Positions 35,053 to 43,705 of a DNA stretch of 64,000 nt are shown here, one piece after another. This DNA comes from an uncultured Streptomyces sp. (lineage in GTDB: Bacteria > Actinomycetota > Actinomycetes > Streptomycetales > Streptomycetaceae). The first letter of the stretch is position 1. Each line of letters starts with the position of its first letter. The stretch is from positions 1 to 64,000 of the forward strand of contig NZ_CANLBS010000015.1 in NCBI RefSeq assembly GCF_947488945.1, in the 5' to 3' direction. The translations under genes were made by a program, and so were the position numbers. Under the pieces are notes generated by a model, which was not told the origin of the DNA, searched no databases, and worked only from the letters and a program-made list of their open reading frames with translations.

Positions 35053-35072
35053 CTTGTGAAGTCATTCACAAG
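35053..35072. promoter_or_regulatory. CRP/FNR-family operator between pflB and the P1 peptidase gene
   Basis: A perfect palindrome: arm CTTGTGAA (35053-35060), GTCA, arm TTCACAAG (35065-35072). It contains TGTGA-N6-TCACA, the textbook CRP-family site. It lies 182 bases before the pflB ATG and 89 bases before the peptidase ATG. Confidence 0.7.
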
Positions 35073-35161
35073 AAAAGTGGGCGGCCCTCCCGCGGCACCG
35101 GGACCGCTCTTTTCCCGTCTAACGTGGTGAGTGCCGAGACAGCGATCGAGGAGGCCCGCCC

Positions 35162-36367
35162 ATGACCGGCGAGGACGCGACCGACGCGCAAGCAGCCGAC
35201 GGCGGGCACGCCGCCCACGGCGGCCCGGCCCGAAGGGAGCGGCTACCGACCGGCCCCCTGGACGCGCTGACCGACGTGGCCGGGCTGCGCGTCGGCCACG
35301 CGGAGGCGCCCGGCGAGGGCGCCCTGAGCGGTACCACCGTGGTCCTGGCGCCCGAGGGCGGCGCGGTCGCGGCGGTGGACGTACGCGGCGGCGGGCCGGG
35401 CACCCGCGAGACGGACGCCCTGGACCCCCGGAACCTCGTGCAGCGGGTGGACGCGATCGTCCTCACCGGCGGCAGCGCCTTCGGCCTGGACGCCGCCTCG
35501 GGCGTGATGGCGTGGCTGGAGGAGCGGGGACGCGGCGTCCGGGTCGGCCCGGACGCCGCGCACGTCGTGCCGGTCGTCCCGGCCGCCTGCCTCTTCGATC
35601 TCGGCCGCGGCGGCGACTGGACCGCCCGCCCCGACGCCGCCACCGGACGGGCCGCGGTGGAGGCCGCCGCCGCGTCCGGGCCCGGCGCCCCGGTCCCGGA
35701 GGGCGGCGTGGGGGCCGGACGCGGCGCGGTGGCGGGTGACCTCAAGGGCGGCATCGGGACCGCGAGCGTGCGGCTCGGCTCCGGGGTCACGGTCGCCGCA
35801 CTGGTCGCGCTGAACGCCTCCGGCTCCGTCGTCGACCCGCACAACGGCGCGCTCTACGGCGAGTACGGCACGGCGGACCGGCCGCCCGAGCCGTTGCCCG
35901 CGGTGCACGCCGCCGCCGCGCGTCAGCTCGCCGAGCTGATCCGGGCCAGGGGGTCCGGCGCCTCGCCCTTCAACACCACGATCGCCGTGGTGGCCACGGA
36001 CGCCGCGCTGGCGCGCGCCCGGGGACAGAAGCTCGCGGGGACCGCGCACGACGGCCTCGCGCGCGCCGTGCGCCCGGTGCACCTGCTGACCGACGGGGAC
36101 ACCGTCTTCGCCCTGTCCACCGGACGTATCCCCCTGCCGGACGAGGACACAGGGGCGTTGAACGAGATCCTGGCGGCCGGCGCCGACGTACTGGCCCGCG
36201 CCATCGTGAAGGCGGTGCGCGCAGCCGTGGGCGTGGAGTGCCCCGGCGGCACCTATCCCGCCTACGGGGACCTCTACGGCGGCCCGTACGGGCCCGATCC
36301 CGGCGGGGCGCTCGCCTTCCCGGCCCCGCCCGGCGACGACGCCGCCCCCGGCGCGGGGGGACCGTGA
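35162..36367 (+). CDS. P1 family peptidase (DmpA/NylC-type, S58)
   Basis: A 401-residue Ntn-type self-processing hydrolase. Conserved blocks: DALTDVAGLRVGHAE (34-48), GGGPGTRETDALDP (76-89), LTGGSAFGLDAASGV (101-115), GAVAGDLKGGIGTAS. The predicted autocleavage site is Asn271-Thr272 in SPFNTTIAVVATD, like NylC nylon-oligomer hydrolase. Family members include aminopeptidases and amide hydrolases; the substrate is unknown. ATG 35162 has GAGGAGG upstream. The C-terminal 35 residues are Gly/Pro/Ala-rich. It is divergent from pflB. Confidence 0.88.
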   Translation: MTGEDATDAQAADGGHAAHGGPARRERLPTGPLDALTDVAGLRVGHAEAPGEGALSGTTVVLAPEGGAVAAVDVRGGGPGTRETDALDPRNLVQRVDAIVLTGGSAFGLDAASGVMAWLEERGRGVRVGPDAAHVVPVVPAACLFDLGRGGDWTARPDAATGRAAVEAAAASGPGAPVPEGGVGAGRGAVAGDLKGGIGTASVRLGSGVTVAALVALNASGSVVDPHNGALYGEYGTADRPPEPLPAVHAAAARQLAELIRARGSGASPFNTTIAVVATDAALARARGQKLAGTAHDGLARAVRPVHLLTDGDTVFALSTGRIPLPDEDTGALNEILAAGADVLARAIVKAVRAAVGVECPGGTYPAYGDLYGGPYGPDPGGALAFPAPPGDDAAPGAGGP

Positions 36368-36487
36368 CGGCGGGGGAACTTTCCGCGCGCGCCCCACGTT
36401 TTTCCGAACCCCGGTCACGATGTCCGACCCAGGGACTACGTTGAGCACGCACCGAGTAACACGCGGCGACGGCCTGGAGACAGCACC

Positions 36488-37252
36488 TTGAGCGATCCGT
36501 ACGAGACAACCGAGCAGCACCTCGACCGACTCCTGCGATGCGCCCTCAACTCCTTCGACCTTTCCGACAGCACGGTCGACCGGCTGGGGACGGCACTGGC
36601 GCACAGCAGCACGCTGCACTCGTCGCTGCACAGTGCGGACTTCCACCGCGAGACGTACCGCCACACCTATCTGCTGGCCGACGGGTCGGCGCTGACGCTC
36701 TGGGAGCTGATGCACGGCGCCGGCCGGCACGGCACCGCCGAGGGGCGCGTCCACGAGCTGTACGACGACGAGACGGAGGTCCAGGTCGCCACCGCGCGGC
36801 TGCCCGGCGGCCTGCCCGAGGGCCCCGCGCCCGCCGACGGGGACGCCAGGCCGGTGTGGGACACCGGACTCGACCTGGACTCGGCGGCGCTCATGGCCGC
36901 TCCCCCGGTTCCGACCCCGCGGACGTACGCGCCGGACAACTCCGCGGACCACGCACGCCGGGTGCTGCGCCGCGCGGAGAACGCCGACCGTCCGGGGGAG
37001 GCCACCGCCCGCCGGCTGCGCGCGTCGTTCGCCCACCACATCACCCAGGTCTTCGGCCGGCAGTACCGCGTCGGCACGCGGGAGGCGGGCTTCACCCTCT
37101 ACGAGCACGCGTTCCTGCTGCTGGACGGCAGCGAGACCAGCCTGTGGGAGGTCGAGCACACCGCCACCCCGGACGGCCGCCACATGTGCGAGGTCTACGA
37201 CGACGAGGACACCGCGCGGGCCGCCATGGAGAGCCGCACCGGCATCTGCTGA
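36488..37252 (+). CDS. DUF6227 family protein
   Basis: A 254-residue cytoplasmic Streptomyces protein, starting at TTG 36488 with GGAG nine bases before. It begins YETTEQHLDRLLRCALNSFDL, and two similar halves can be seen: ETYRHTYLLADGSALTLWELMHG with VHELYDDE (about 58-98) and TLYEHAFLLLDGSETSLWEVEHT with CEVYDDEDTA (about 204-246). This internal duplication of a beta-hairpin motif is the main structural feature. Function is unknown; the family is restricted to Streptomyces and relatives. Confidence 0.8.
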   Translation: MSDPYETTEQHLDRLLRCALNSFDLSDSTVDRLGTALAHSSTLHSSLHSADFHRETYRHTYLLADGSALTLWELMHGAGRHGTAEGRVHELYDDETEVQVATARLPGGLPEGPAPADGDARPVWDTGLDLDSAALMAAPPVPTPRTYAPDNSADHARRVLRRAENADRPGEATARRLRASFAHHITQVFGRQYRVGTREAGFTLYEHAFLLLDGSETSLWEVEHTATPDGRHMCEVYDDEDTARAAMESRTGIC

Positions 37253-37446
37253 CGTCCGGACGGGCCCCGACCTGGTTCTGCCCGCCGGAGAGCGGGCACG
37301 GGCCTGCGACACGCTCTTCGGGTCCGGACACGAGTGAGCCCCGGCGCCGGGGGGGGTGGGCGCCGGGACTCAGTTTCGGGGACCGGTGCGTGACCGGTCG
37401 TCGGCCGGTGCGAACCGGCTTGATGGCGAGGTTACGGGTTAATGGC

Positions 37447-38448
37447 TCACGCCGCAGCGTCAAAGCCCGTGTCGTGAGCCATTCGCTTCAATTCGACCAA
37501 CGCGTGCTTCTCGATCTGGCGGATGCGCTCACGCGTCAGACCGTGTTCCTTGCCCACTTCGGTCAGGGTGCGCTCGCGGCCGTCCTCGATGCCGTACCGC
37601 ATCTTGATGATGGAGGCGGTGCGGTTGTCGAGCTTGCCGATGAGCTCTTCGAGCTCCTCGCTGCGCAGCAGGGACATCACCGACTGCTCGGGCGACACCG
37701 CGGAGGTGTCCTCCAGCAGGTCACCGAACTGCGTGTCGCCGTCGTCGTCCACCGACATGTTGAGGCTGACCGGGTCGCGGGCCCAGTCCAGGACGTTGCT
37801 CACGCGCTCGGTGGTGGACCCCAGCTCGGTGGCGATCTCCGCGTGCTCCGGGTCGCGCCCGTGCTCGCGGTTGAACTCGCGCTGCACCCGTCGGATGCGC
37901 CCCAGCTCCTCCACCAGGTGGACGGGGAGCCGGATCGTGCGGGACTGGTCCGCTATGGAACGGGTGATGGCCTGCCGGATCCACCAGGTGGCGTAGGTGG
38001 AGAACTTGAAGCCCTTGGCGTAGTCGAACTTCTCGACCGCGCGCACCAGGCCGGCGTTGCCCTCCTGGATGAGGTCGAGCAGGGGCAGCCCCGCCCGCGG
38101 GTAGCGTCGTGCCACGGCGACGACGAGACGGAGGTTGGACCGGATGAATACGTCCTTGGCGCGCTCGCCCTCGGCGACCAGCGCCTCCAGTTCCTCACGC
38201 TTCGCACCGCCGCCGTCGCTCTCCACTTCGCCGTCGAGGATCTGCTGGGCGTAGACGCCCGCCTCGATGGTCTGCGAGAGGTCGACTTCCTTGGCGGCGT
38301 CGAGAAGCGGTGTACGTGCGATCTCGTCGAGGTACATGCCGACCAGGTCGCGGTCGGCGATCTCTCCGCCCCCGGCGCGAACACTGCTTGCCCGGGTGGT
38401 CCCACCGGAAGCGGCGGACGAACGTCGGGCGACGGCACGGGTTGCCAT
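37447..38448 (-). CDS. hrdD: Principal-like RNA polymerase sigma factor (HrdD type)
   Basis: A 333-residue group 1/2 sigma-70 factor. Region 1.2/2.1: DLVGMYLDEIARTPLL and FIRSNLRLVVAVARRYP. Region 2.3-2.4: FDYAKGFKFSTYATWWIRQAITRSIADQSRTIRLPVH is the span that melts and reads the -10. Region 3, then region 4.2 helix-turn-helix TLTEVGKEHGLTRERIRQIEKHAL reads the -35. There is no long region 1.1, so it is not HrdB. The MATRAVARR start and DxVGMYLDEIARTPLLDAAKEVDLSQ favour HrdD, but HrdA cannot be fully excluded. ATG 38448 follows AAGGGAG. Confidence 0.88.
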   Translation of the reverse strand: MATRAVARRSSAASGGTTRASSVRAGGGEIADRDLVGMYLDEIARTPLLDAAKEVDLSQTIEAGVYAQQILDGEVESDGGGAKREELEALVAEGERAKDVFIRSNLRLVVAVARRYPRAGLPLLDLIQEGNAGLVRAVEKFDYAKGFKFSTYATWWIRQAITRSIADQSRTIRLPVHLVEELGRIRRVQREFNREHGRDPEHAEIATELGSTTERVSNVLDWARDPVSLNMSVDDDGDTQFGDLLEDTSAVSPEQSVMSLLRSEELEELIGKLDNRTASIIKMRYGIEDGRERTLTEVGKEHGLTRERIRQIEKHALVELKRMAHDTGFDAAA

Positions 38449-38595
38449 GCGTGCTCCCTTGCTGAGTAGGTCGCGACACCCTTCCGGGTGCCCTGCATCC
38501 GATGGAAACAACGACTGGAATCCGGACAGAATTCCCATGCACCGCATCATTTTCGCGATCATGCAGTACCCTGTCGCCCGCCGAGAGGAGTGCAG

Positions 38596-39135
38596 ATGTC
38601 GCGCATACCCCGGGATCCGCAGGTCAGACCGGGTACGGAGGCCGATCTTCAGGCACTTACGGACATCTACAACCATTACGTCGGTGAGACCGCGATCACA
38701 TTCGACACGGAGCCGTTCACCCTCACGGAGCGCCTGCCCTGGCTTCTCGCCCATGACACCTCCGGCCCGCACCGCTTGCTGATCGCCGAGGAGTGTGCCG
38801 GTGACGGCGCCGCCCGGCTCCTGGGGTACGCCACGAGCGGCCCGTTCCGGCCCAAGGCCGCCTACGGCACCTCCGTCGAGCTGAGCGTGTACTGCGCGCC
38901 GGACGCGACCGACCGGGGGGTCGGCCGGTTGCTCTACACGGCCCTCTTCGACGCCCTGGCGGGGCAGGACGTGCACCGCGCCTACGCGGGCATCGCCCAG
39001 CCCAACGCCGCCTCCGTGCGGCTGCACGAGCCCTTCGGCTTCCGGCACGTGGGGACCTACCACGAGGTCGGCCGGAAGTTCGGCCGGTTCTGGGACGTGG
39101 CCTGGTACGAGAAACCGCTGCCCGCCGGCCCATGA
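38596..39135 (+). CDS. Phosphinothricin acetyltransferase-like GNAT protein
   Basis: A 179-residue GNAT of the PAT/Bar type. Seen: VRPGTEADLQALTDIYNHYV (14-33), TFDTEPFTLTERLPWL, SVELSVYCAPDATDRGVGRLLYTALFDAL (acetyl-CoA site, about 97-125) and NAASVRLHEPFGFRHVGTYHEVGRKFGRFWDVAWYEKPL. This layout matches Bar/Pat and MnaT enzymes that acetylate the amino group of phosphinothricin or methionine sulfoximine; a housekeeping MnaT-like role is more likely here. ATG 38596 has GAGAGGAG. Divergent from the sigma gene. Confidence 0.87.
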   Translation: MSRIPRDPQVRPGTEADLQALTDIYNHYVGETAITFDTEPFTLTERLPWLLAHDTSGPHRLLIAEECAGDGAARLLGYATSGPFRPKAAYGTSVELSVYCAPDATDRGVGRLLYTALFDALAGQDVHRAYAGIAQPNAASVRLHEPFGFRHVGTYHEVGRKFGRFWDVAWYEKPLPAGP

Positions 39136-39146
39136 GGGCCGGCGGG
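39121..39146 (+). terminator. Terminator overlapping the PAT-like stop codon
   Basis: An 11-bp perfect stem, CCCGCCGGCCC (39121-39131) with 39136-39146. The tetraloop ATGA contains the stop codon of the acetyltransferase gene. A GGGC-rich repeat follows. Confidence 0.75.
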
Positions 39147-39225
39147 CAGTCAGGCCGGGCGCCGGGCGGACAGGGCGCCGGGCGGACGGACCGGCGGGCG
39201 GGCGGGCGCAGCGGGCGCGGCGGGC

Positions 39226-40008
39226 TCAGCCGAACTGCACGGAGCGCTTCGCCATGCCGAGCCAGAAGCCGTCGATCACGCTGCGGCCACTGCCCAGCTC
39301 GCCCTCGGCCGCGCCGAGCGTGACGAAGAGCGGAGCGAAGTGTTCCGTACGGGGATGGGCGAGCCTGCCCACCGGCGACTTCGCCTCGAAGTCCAGCAGG
39401 GCGTCGACGTCCTGGGCGCGCAGGGCCCGGTCGCCCCAGTCGTCGAACTCGGAGGACCAGCTCGGCACCCCTCCGCCGGTGTGCCGCAGGGCCGCCAGGT
39501 TGTGGGTGAAGAAGCCGCTGCCGACGATCAGCACGCCCTCGTCGCGCAGCGGGGCCAGCTTGCGGCCGATCTCCATCAGCTTGCGCGGGTCGAGCGTCGG
39601 CATCGAGATCTGGAGCACCGGGATGTCGGCCCCGGGGAACATCTCGACCAGCGGCACGTACGCGCCGTGGTCGAGACCCCGGTCCGGGATGTCCTGCACG
39701 GGGGTGCCGGGGGCGCGCAGCAGCTTGCGGACGCTCTCCGCCAGCGCGGGCGCTCCGGGGGCGTCGTAGCGGACCTGGTAGTAGTGCTCGGGGAAGCCCC
39801 AGAAGTCGTAGACCAGCGGCACCGGTTGGACGGCGCCCAGAGCGAGCGGCGCCTCCTCCCAGTGGGCGGAGACGACCAGGATCGCGCGGGGGCGGGGCAG
39901 GTCGGCGGACCAGGCGGCCAACTCGCCGGGCCAGACCGGATCGTCGGCGAGCGGCGGAGCGCCGTGCGAGAGATAGAGGGCGGGCATGCGCTCCGCGGTG
40001 ACTGTCAT
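39226..40008 (-). CDS. Class III extradiol ring-cleavage dioxygenase (DODA/YgiD-like)
   Basis: A 260-residue LigB-superfamily dioxygenase. Likely Fe(II) ligands are His in LSHGAPPL (about 15) and SAHWEE (about 49), with further conserved His in GLDHGAYVPL (about 113) and TEHFAPLF (about 231). Family enzymes open catechol-type rings or DOPA. ATG 40008 has GAGGAG before it. Divergent from the MarR gene across a region with operator-like repeats, so repression by that MarR and induction by an aromatic ligand is the natural model. Confidence 0.88.
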   Translation of the reverse strand: MTVTAERMPALYLSHGAPPLADDPVWPGELAAWSADLPRPRAILVVSAHWEEAPLALGAVQPVPLVYDFWGFPEHYYQVRYDAPGAPALAESVRKLLRAPGTPVQDIPDRGLDHGAYVPLVEMFPGADIPVLQISMPTLDPRKLMEIGRKLAPLRDEGVLIVGSGFFTHNLAALRHTGGGVPSWSSEFDDWGDRALRAQDVDALLDFEAKSPVGRLAHPRTEHFAPLFVTLGAAEGELGSGRSVIDGFWLGMAKRSVQFG

Positions 40009-40084
40009 GACACTCCTCGTCCACTGCCGTACCCCGAAAACCTCCGGACACCCGGCCCCCGCCGGCCCTCCGGAAGCGAACCTT

Positions 40085-40139
40085 CTTGAAGGTTCAAGTT
40101 CTAATCCGACCCTAACCCCATCTAGTTCAAACTTCAAGA
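40085..40139. promoter_or_regulatory. Divergent promoter with MarR-type operators
   Basis: A perfect palindrome CTTGAA-GG-TTCAAG at 40085-40098, and a related GTTCAAACTTCAAG at about 40126-40139. For marR, TTCAAA (40127) and TACAGT (40147) are 16 bases apart, good -35/-10 candidates. The repeats overlap both promoters. Confidence 0.6.
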
Positions 40140-40160
40140 AAAGGTCGTACAGTGGAGCGC

Positions 40161-40661
40161 ATGACCACGGCACCGACCGGCACGCGATGGCTGACCGAAG
40201 AAGAGCAGAGCGTCTGGCAGGCATACCTGCACGCCACCACGCTGCTGGAGGACCACCTCGACCGTCAGTTGCAGCGCGACGCCGGTATGCCCCACGTGTA
40301 TTACGGGCTCCTCGTCCAGCTCTCCCAGGCACCCGGCCGCAAGCTGCGGATGACGGAGCTGGCCCGGGACGCGAAGATCACCCGGTCCCGGCTCTCGCAC
40401 GCCGTCGCACGCCTGGAGAAGAACGGCTGGGTGCGCCGCGAGAACTGCCCCTCGGACAAGCGCGGACAGAACGCGGTCCTCACCGAGGAGGGGTACGAGA
40501 TGCTCCGCCGCTCGGCGCCCGGCCATGTGAACGCGGTGCGCCAGGCCCTGTTCGACCGGCTCACCCCGGAACAGGTGCGCGGCCTCGGCGAGATCATGAG
40601 CACCCTCGCCGCCGGACTCCAGCCGGAGGGCCCCGACGCGGACCTGCCCTGGCTCCGCTGA
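40161..40661 (+). CDS. MarR-family transcriptional regulator
   Basis: A 166-residue winged-helix repressor. The recognition region LRMTELARDAKITRSRLSHAVARLEKNGWVRRE spans about residues 68-100, with the wing ENCPSDKRGQNAVLTEEGYEML. ATG 40161 lies nine bases after the -10-like TACAGT and has no Shine-Dalgarno, so a leaderless transcript is likely; GTG 40152 is the alternative and would add three residues. It probably controls the divergent dioxygenase and itself. Followed by a strong terminator. Confidence 0.88.
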   Translation: MTTAPTGTRWLTEEEQSVWQAYLHATTLLEDHLDRQLQRDAGMPHVYYGLLVQLSQAPGRKLRMTELARDAKITRSRLSHAVARLEKNGWVRRENCPSDKRGQNAVLTEEGYEMLRRSAPGHVNAVRQALFDRLTPEQVRGLGEIMSTLAAGLQPEGPDADLPWLR

Positions 40662-40673
40662 CCCGCACGCACA

Positions 40674-40724
40674 CACACGTCCGCCCCGACGGCCGCGCGG
40701 AGCGGCTGTCGGGGCGGACGTGTG
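40674..40724. terminator. Long hairpin between marR and MFS gene
   Basis: A 17-bp perfect stem (CACACGTCCGCCCCGAC at 40674-40690 with 40708-40724) and a 17-base loop. It lies between convergent genes. Confidence 0.75.
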
Positions 40725-40766
40725 ACGGGACGCGCGGTGCGCGCCCCCGGTGCGCGCCCCCGGTGC

Positions 40767-40839
40767 GCGATCCCTGGGCGCGCGATCCCTGGGCGCGCGA
40801 TCCCTGGGCGCGCGATTCTCAGTGCGCGATTCTCAGTGC
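40767..40839. repeat. Short tandem repeat at 3' end of MFS gene
   Basis: Three exact 15-base units (GCGATCCCTGGGCGC at 40767, 40782, 40797) followed by two 14-base units (GCGATTCTCAGTGC at 40812, 40826). The last unit runs into the stop codon (40833-40835) and final codons of the minus-strand transporter. Array expansion or contraction would therefore alter the transporter's 3' flank. Confidence 0.8.
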
Positions 40840-42383
40840 GCGATGACGGGGATGTGGACCTCGTCCTCGACACCCTCGGCGCCCTTGGCACCGCCACCGC
40901 CGCCGACCGGCCCGCCGGAGCCCGGCCGTCCGGTGTTGATCAGCGTCACCGCGATACCGGCCGCCACCACGAGGATGCCGACCGCCCACCAGATGGCGCT
41001 GGTGAAGCCGGCCACCATGCCCTGGAGCGCCAGCGTCTTCGGGTTCGCCCCGTCGGCCGCGTGGTCGGTCAGGTACGCGGTGGTGGCTCCGGCCGCGATG
41101 GTGTTCAGCAGAGCGGTGCCGATGGCCCCGCCGACCTGCTGCGAGGTGTTGACCATGGCCGAGGCCACGCCCGCGTCACGCGGCTCGATGCCGTGCGTGG
41201 ACAGGGACATCGCCGGCATGAACGAGGTACCCATGCCGAGGCCGAGCAGCACCATGCCGGGCAGGATGACCGCCGCGTACGACGTGTCGAGGTCCAGCTG
41301 GGTCAGCAGCAGCATGCCGGTCGCAGCGACCAGGAAGCCGGGACCCATCAGCAGGCGCGGGGGAACGCGGGTCATGAGCCGCGCACCGATCTGCGTGGAT
41401 CCGGTGATCATGCCGACCACCATCGGGAGGAAGGCGAAGCCGGTCTTGAGCGGGGAGTACCCCTTCACGACCTGGAGGTAGTACGTCAGGAAGAGGAAGA
41501 GCCCGAACATCGCGATGATCGCGAGACCGAGGGAGAGGTAGACCCCGCCCCGGTTGCGGTCGGCCAGCACGCGCAGCGGCAGCAGCGGCGAGGCGACCTT
41601 GGACTCGGTGACGACGAACGCCAGCAGCAGCACCACGGCGGCGACGAACGAGCCGACCGTCAGCGCGTCCGACCAGCCGGAGGACTCGGCGCGGGTGAAA
41701 CCGTAGACGAGCGAGACCAGCCCGAGGGTGGAGAGCACGACGCCGGGGATGTCGAGCGGGGACCGGTTGCGCGAGCCGGACGGCTCACGGATCACGAAGT
41801 ACGCGCCCGCGGCGGCGATCACGGCGAACGGGATGTTGACGAAGAAGGTCCAGCGCCAGTTGAGCGAGTCGGTCAGGAACCCACCGAGCAGCAGACCGAC
41901 CGCGCCGCCACCGCCGGCGATGGCGCCGTAGATGCCGAACGCCTTGGCGCGCTCCTTGGCATCGGTGAACATGACGGCGAGCAGCGAGAGGGCGGCAGGC
42001 GCGAGGAGCGCGCCGAACACGCCCTGCAGGGCGCGCGAGCCGAACATCATGGCCTGGCCGGTGGCCGCGCCGCCGAGGGCGGAGGCCAGGGCGAAACCGG
42101 CCAGTCCGACCACGAAGGTGCGCTTGCGGCCCCAGAGGTCGGCGATGCGTCCGCCGAACAGGAGCAGCCCGCCGAACGCCAGCGCGTAGGCGGTGATGAC
42201 CCACTGCTTGTTGCCCTCGGAGATACCGAGATCGGCCTGGGCGGACGGCAGGGCGATGTTCACGATCGTCGCGTCGAGCACGACCATCAGCTGTGCCAGC
42301 GCGATGAAGGCGAGGGCCTTCCACCGCCCCGGATCGGGCACGGGACTGTCGGTGCCGACAGTCTGGGAGAGGGTTTTCGACAT
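40833..42383 (-). CDS. MFS drug exporter, DHA2 (EmrB/QacA) family
   Basis: A 516-residue, 14-helix major-facilitator exporter. Seen: motif LDATIVNIALP in TM1 (about 36-46), loop GGRIADLWGRKRTFVVG (about 77-93), motif C-like GGGGAVGLLLGGFLTDSLNWRWTFFVN (about 155-181). The C-terminal tail is Gly-rich and acidic. Substrates of the family are antibiotics, dyes and cations; none can be named. ATG 42383. No regulator is adjacent upstream within 660 bases except the TetR gene at 43046, on the same strand. Confidence 0.9.
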   Translation of the reverse strand: MSKTLSQTVGTDSPVPDPGRWKALAFIALAQLMVVLDATIVNIALPSAQADLGISEGNKQWVITAYALAFGGLLLFGGRIADLWGRKRTFVVGLAGFALASALGGAATGQAMMFGSRALQGVFGALLAPAALSLLAVMFTDAKERAKAFGIYGAIAGGGGAVGLLLGGFLTDSLNWRWTFFVNIPFAVIAAAGAYFVIREPSGSRNRSPLDIPGVVLSTLGLVSLVYGFTRAESSGWSDALTVGSFVAAVVLLLAFVVTESKVASPLLPLRVLADRNRGGVYLSLGLAIIAMFGLFLFLTYYLQVVKGYSPLKTGFAFLPMVVGMITGSTQIGARLMTRVPPRLLMGPGFLVAATGMLLLTQLDLDTSYAAVILPGMVLLGLGMGTSFMPAMSLSTHGIEPRDAGVASAMVNTSQQVGGAIGTALLNTIAAGATTAYLTDHAADGANPKTLALQGMVAGFTSAIWWAVGILVVAAGIAVTLINTGRPGSGGPVGGGGGAKGAEGVEDEVHIPVIAH

Positions 42384-43045
42384 GGGAACAGCCGCCTAGG
42401 GACATGCGCGGGGCCGAGATGCCCGGACCGAGATGCTCGGTCCGGGGTACTGCGACCCCGCGAAGGATCGGGTGAATCGGGTGAATCGGTTGGTCAGGTT
42501 GATCGGGTGGATCAGGCGTACGGGGGTCGGACGGGTCCGGCCCGTGGGACCGGGTCGGACCGGGGACGCGGGACTGCGTCGTCCGGCCCCGTGAGGCAGG
42601 TGGGAGCGCGGCGGCACGGGGCCGGGCGCGGCACGTCGTAGGTCGTACGGAGTCGTCGGTCGTACGGAATCGGGGTCGTTTGGCCGAGGGCGCGGCCCCG
42701 GGTGGCGGACCGGCCCTCGTCCCGGCGGCGGTGCCGGGAAGGGCGTCGATGGAAGGAACGTGCCGGATCGGTGGTCGACGATCGGCAGGCGGATCAGAGG
42801 ATCGGCGGATCAGCGGAAGTGGAGTCGGCAGGCGGGTCCGCGGGCTCCGGGGAGGAACGACGCGGTCGGGTCCGACGTCCGCCCCCGGGCTGTCCGGAAG
42901 GCCGACTCCCCGAGCGCCGCACGGCGCGGGCCGCGGCGCGCGTCCCCCCGGAAGCGCGCCCGACGGCCGGTCTCCCCCGGATGTCGGTCCCCGGACGCGG
43001 CCGCGGGGCCGGTCGGGTCAGGTGGTCATGAGCAGGGAGCGGTCG
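42384..43045. other. Large intergenic region with direct repeats
   Basis: 662 bases without a convincing gene. Near the MFS start are GAATCGGGT and GATCGGGTG direct repeats (42475-42530). An 11-base unit GGTCGTACGGA occurs at 42641-42651 and 42658-42668 (17-base period, i.e. spaced like a two-site operator). Several GGCGGATCAG units lie around 42785-42815. Open frames here lack codon bias. Confidence 0.55.
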
Positions 43046-43705
43046 TCATGAGCGCGACCGCAGGTCCTCCAAGGTGGCTGCCGATCCGGGCAGTTGCGAA
43101 CGGGCCGGCGCTTCCAGACCGTCCAGGAACAACTGCAGGTGGCGGTGGGTGAACCGGTCGATGCCCGGGCACACGGTGCCCGGCAGCGGCCGGGTGAGCT
43201 GAGAGAGGGCGACGAGTACGTCACCGACGTCGATGTCGGTGCGCAGCCGCCCCGCGGACCTCGCCCGTCCGACCAGCCCCTCGACGGCCTCTTCGAGGTT
43301 CCTGAGTTCGGCGAGCAGCTCCGGGTGCGCCTGGTCGAAGGCCCCGGAGAGCATCGGGCAGAGAGCGCCGATCCGTTCGTCGGCGGCCGCGTGCACGAAG
43401 CGGCTGAGCGCGGCGAACGGGTCGGATTCCGCCGCGGCGGCCTCCTCGGCACGGTCGGTGGTGCGGGACGTGACGGCGAGGACGACCTCGTGCGTCAGCG
43501 CCGCGCGGTCGGGGAAGTTCCGGTAGAGCGTGGCGTTGCCGACCCCGGCCCGCCGCGCCACGTCGTCGAGCGGCACGTCCGGCCCGGACTCGACGAACAG
43601 CTCGCGGGCGGCCGTCACGATCCGCTCCCGGTTGCGCAGCGCGTCGGCCCGCGGACGGGGCAGGCGGCGCCGGGCTCCCGGAGCGGTCTCTTCGACGGTC
43701 TCCAC
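43046..43705 (-). CDS. TetR-family transcriptional regulator
   Basis: A 219-residue repressor with N-terminal TetR helix-turn-helix (residues 20-66: RNRERIVTAARELFVESGPDVPLDDVARRAGVGNATLYRNFPDR region) and a helical ligand domain (FAALSRFVHAAADERIGALCPML..., DIDVGDVLVALSQLTRPLP). This type of domain is common in TetR proteins next to MFS exporters, so it may control the transporter downstream. GTG 43705 has GGAAGGA seven bases before. Its stop codon is 662 bases from the MFS start, so the genes are not tightly coupled. Confidence 0.87.
   Translation of the reverse strand: METVEETAPGARRRLPRPRADALRNRERIVTAARELFVESGPDVPLDDVARRAGVGNATLYRNFPDRAALTHEVVLAVTSRTTDRAEEAAAAESDPFAALSRFVHAAADERIGALCPMLSGAFDQAHPELLAELRNLEEAVEGLVGRARSAGRLRTDIDVGDVLVALSQLTRPLPGTVCPGIDRFTHRHLQLFLDGLEAPARSQLPGSAATLEDLRSRS

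Noticed and set aside
40767..40839. Tandem repeats considered as a CRISPR array
   Set aside because: Units are 14-15 bases and directly contiguous, without unique spacers; no cas genes nearby.
42680..43051. Plus-strand frame of 123 codons in the large intergenic region
   Set aside because: No ribosome-binding site, Gly/Arg/Pro repetitive translation, overlaps the end of the TetR gene.
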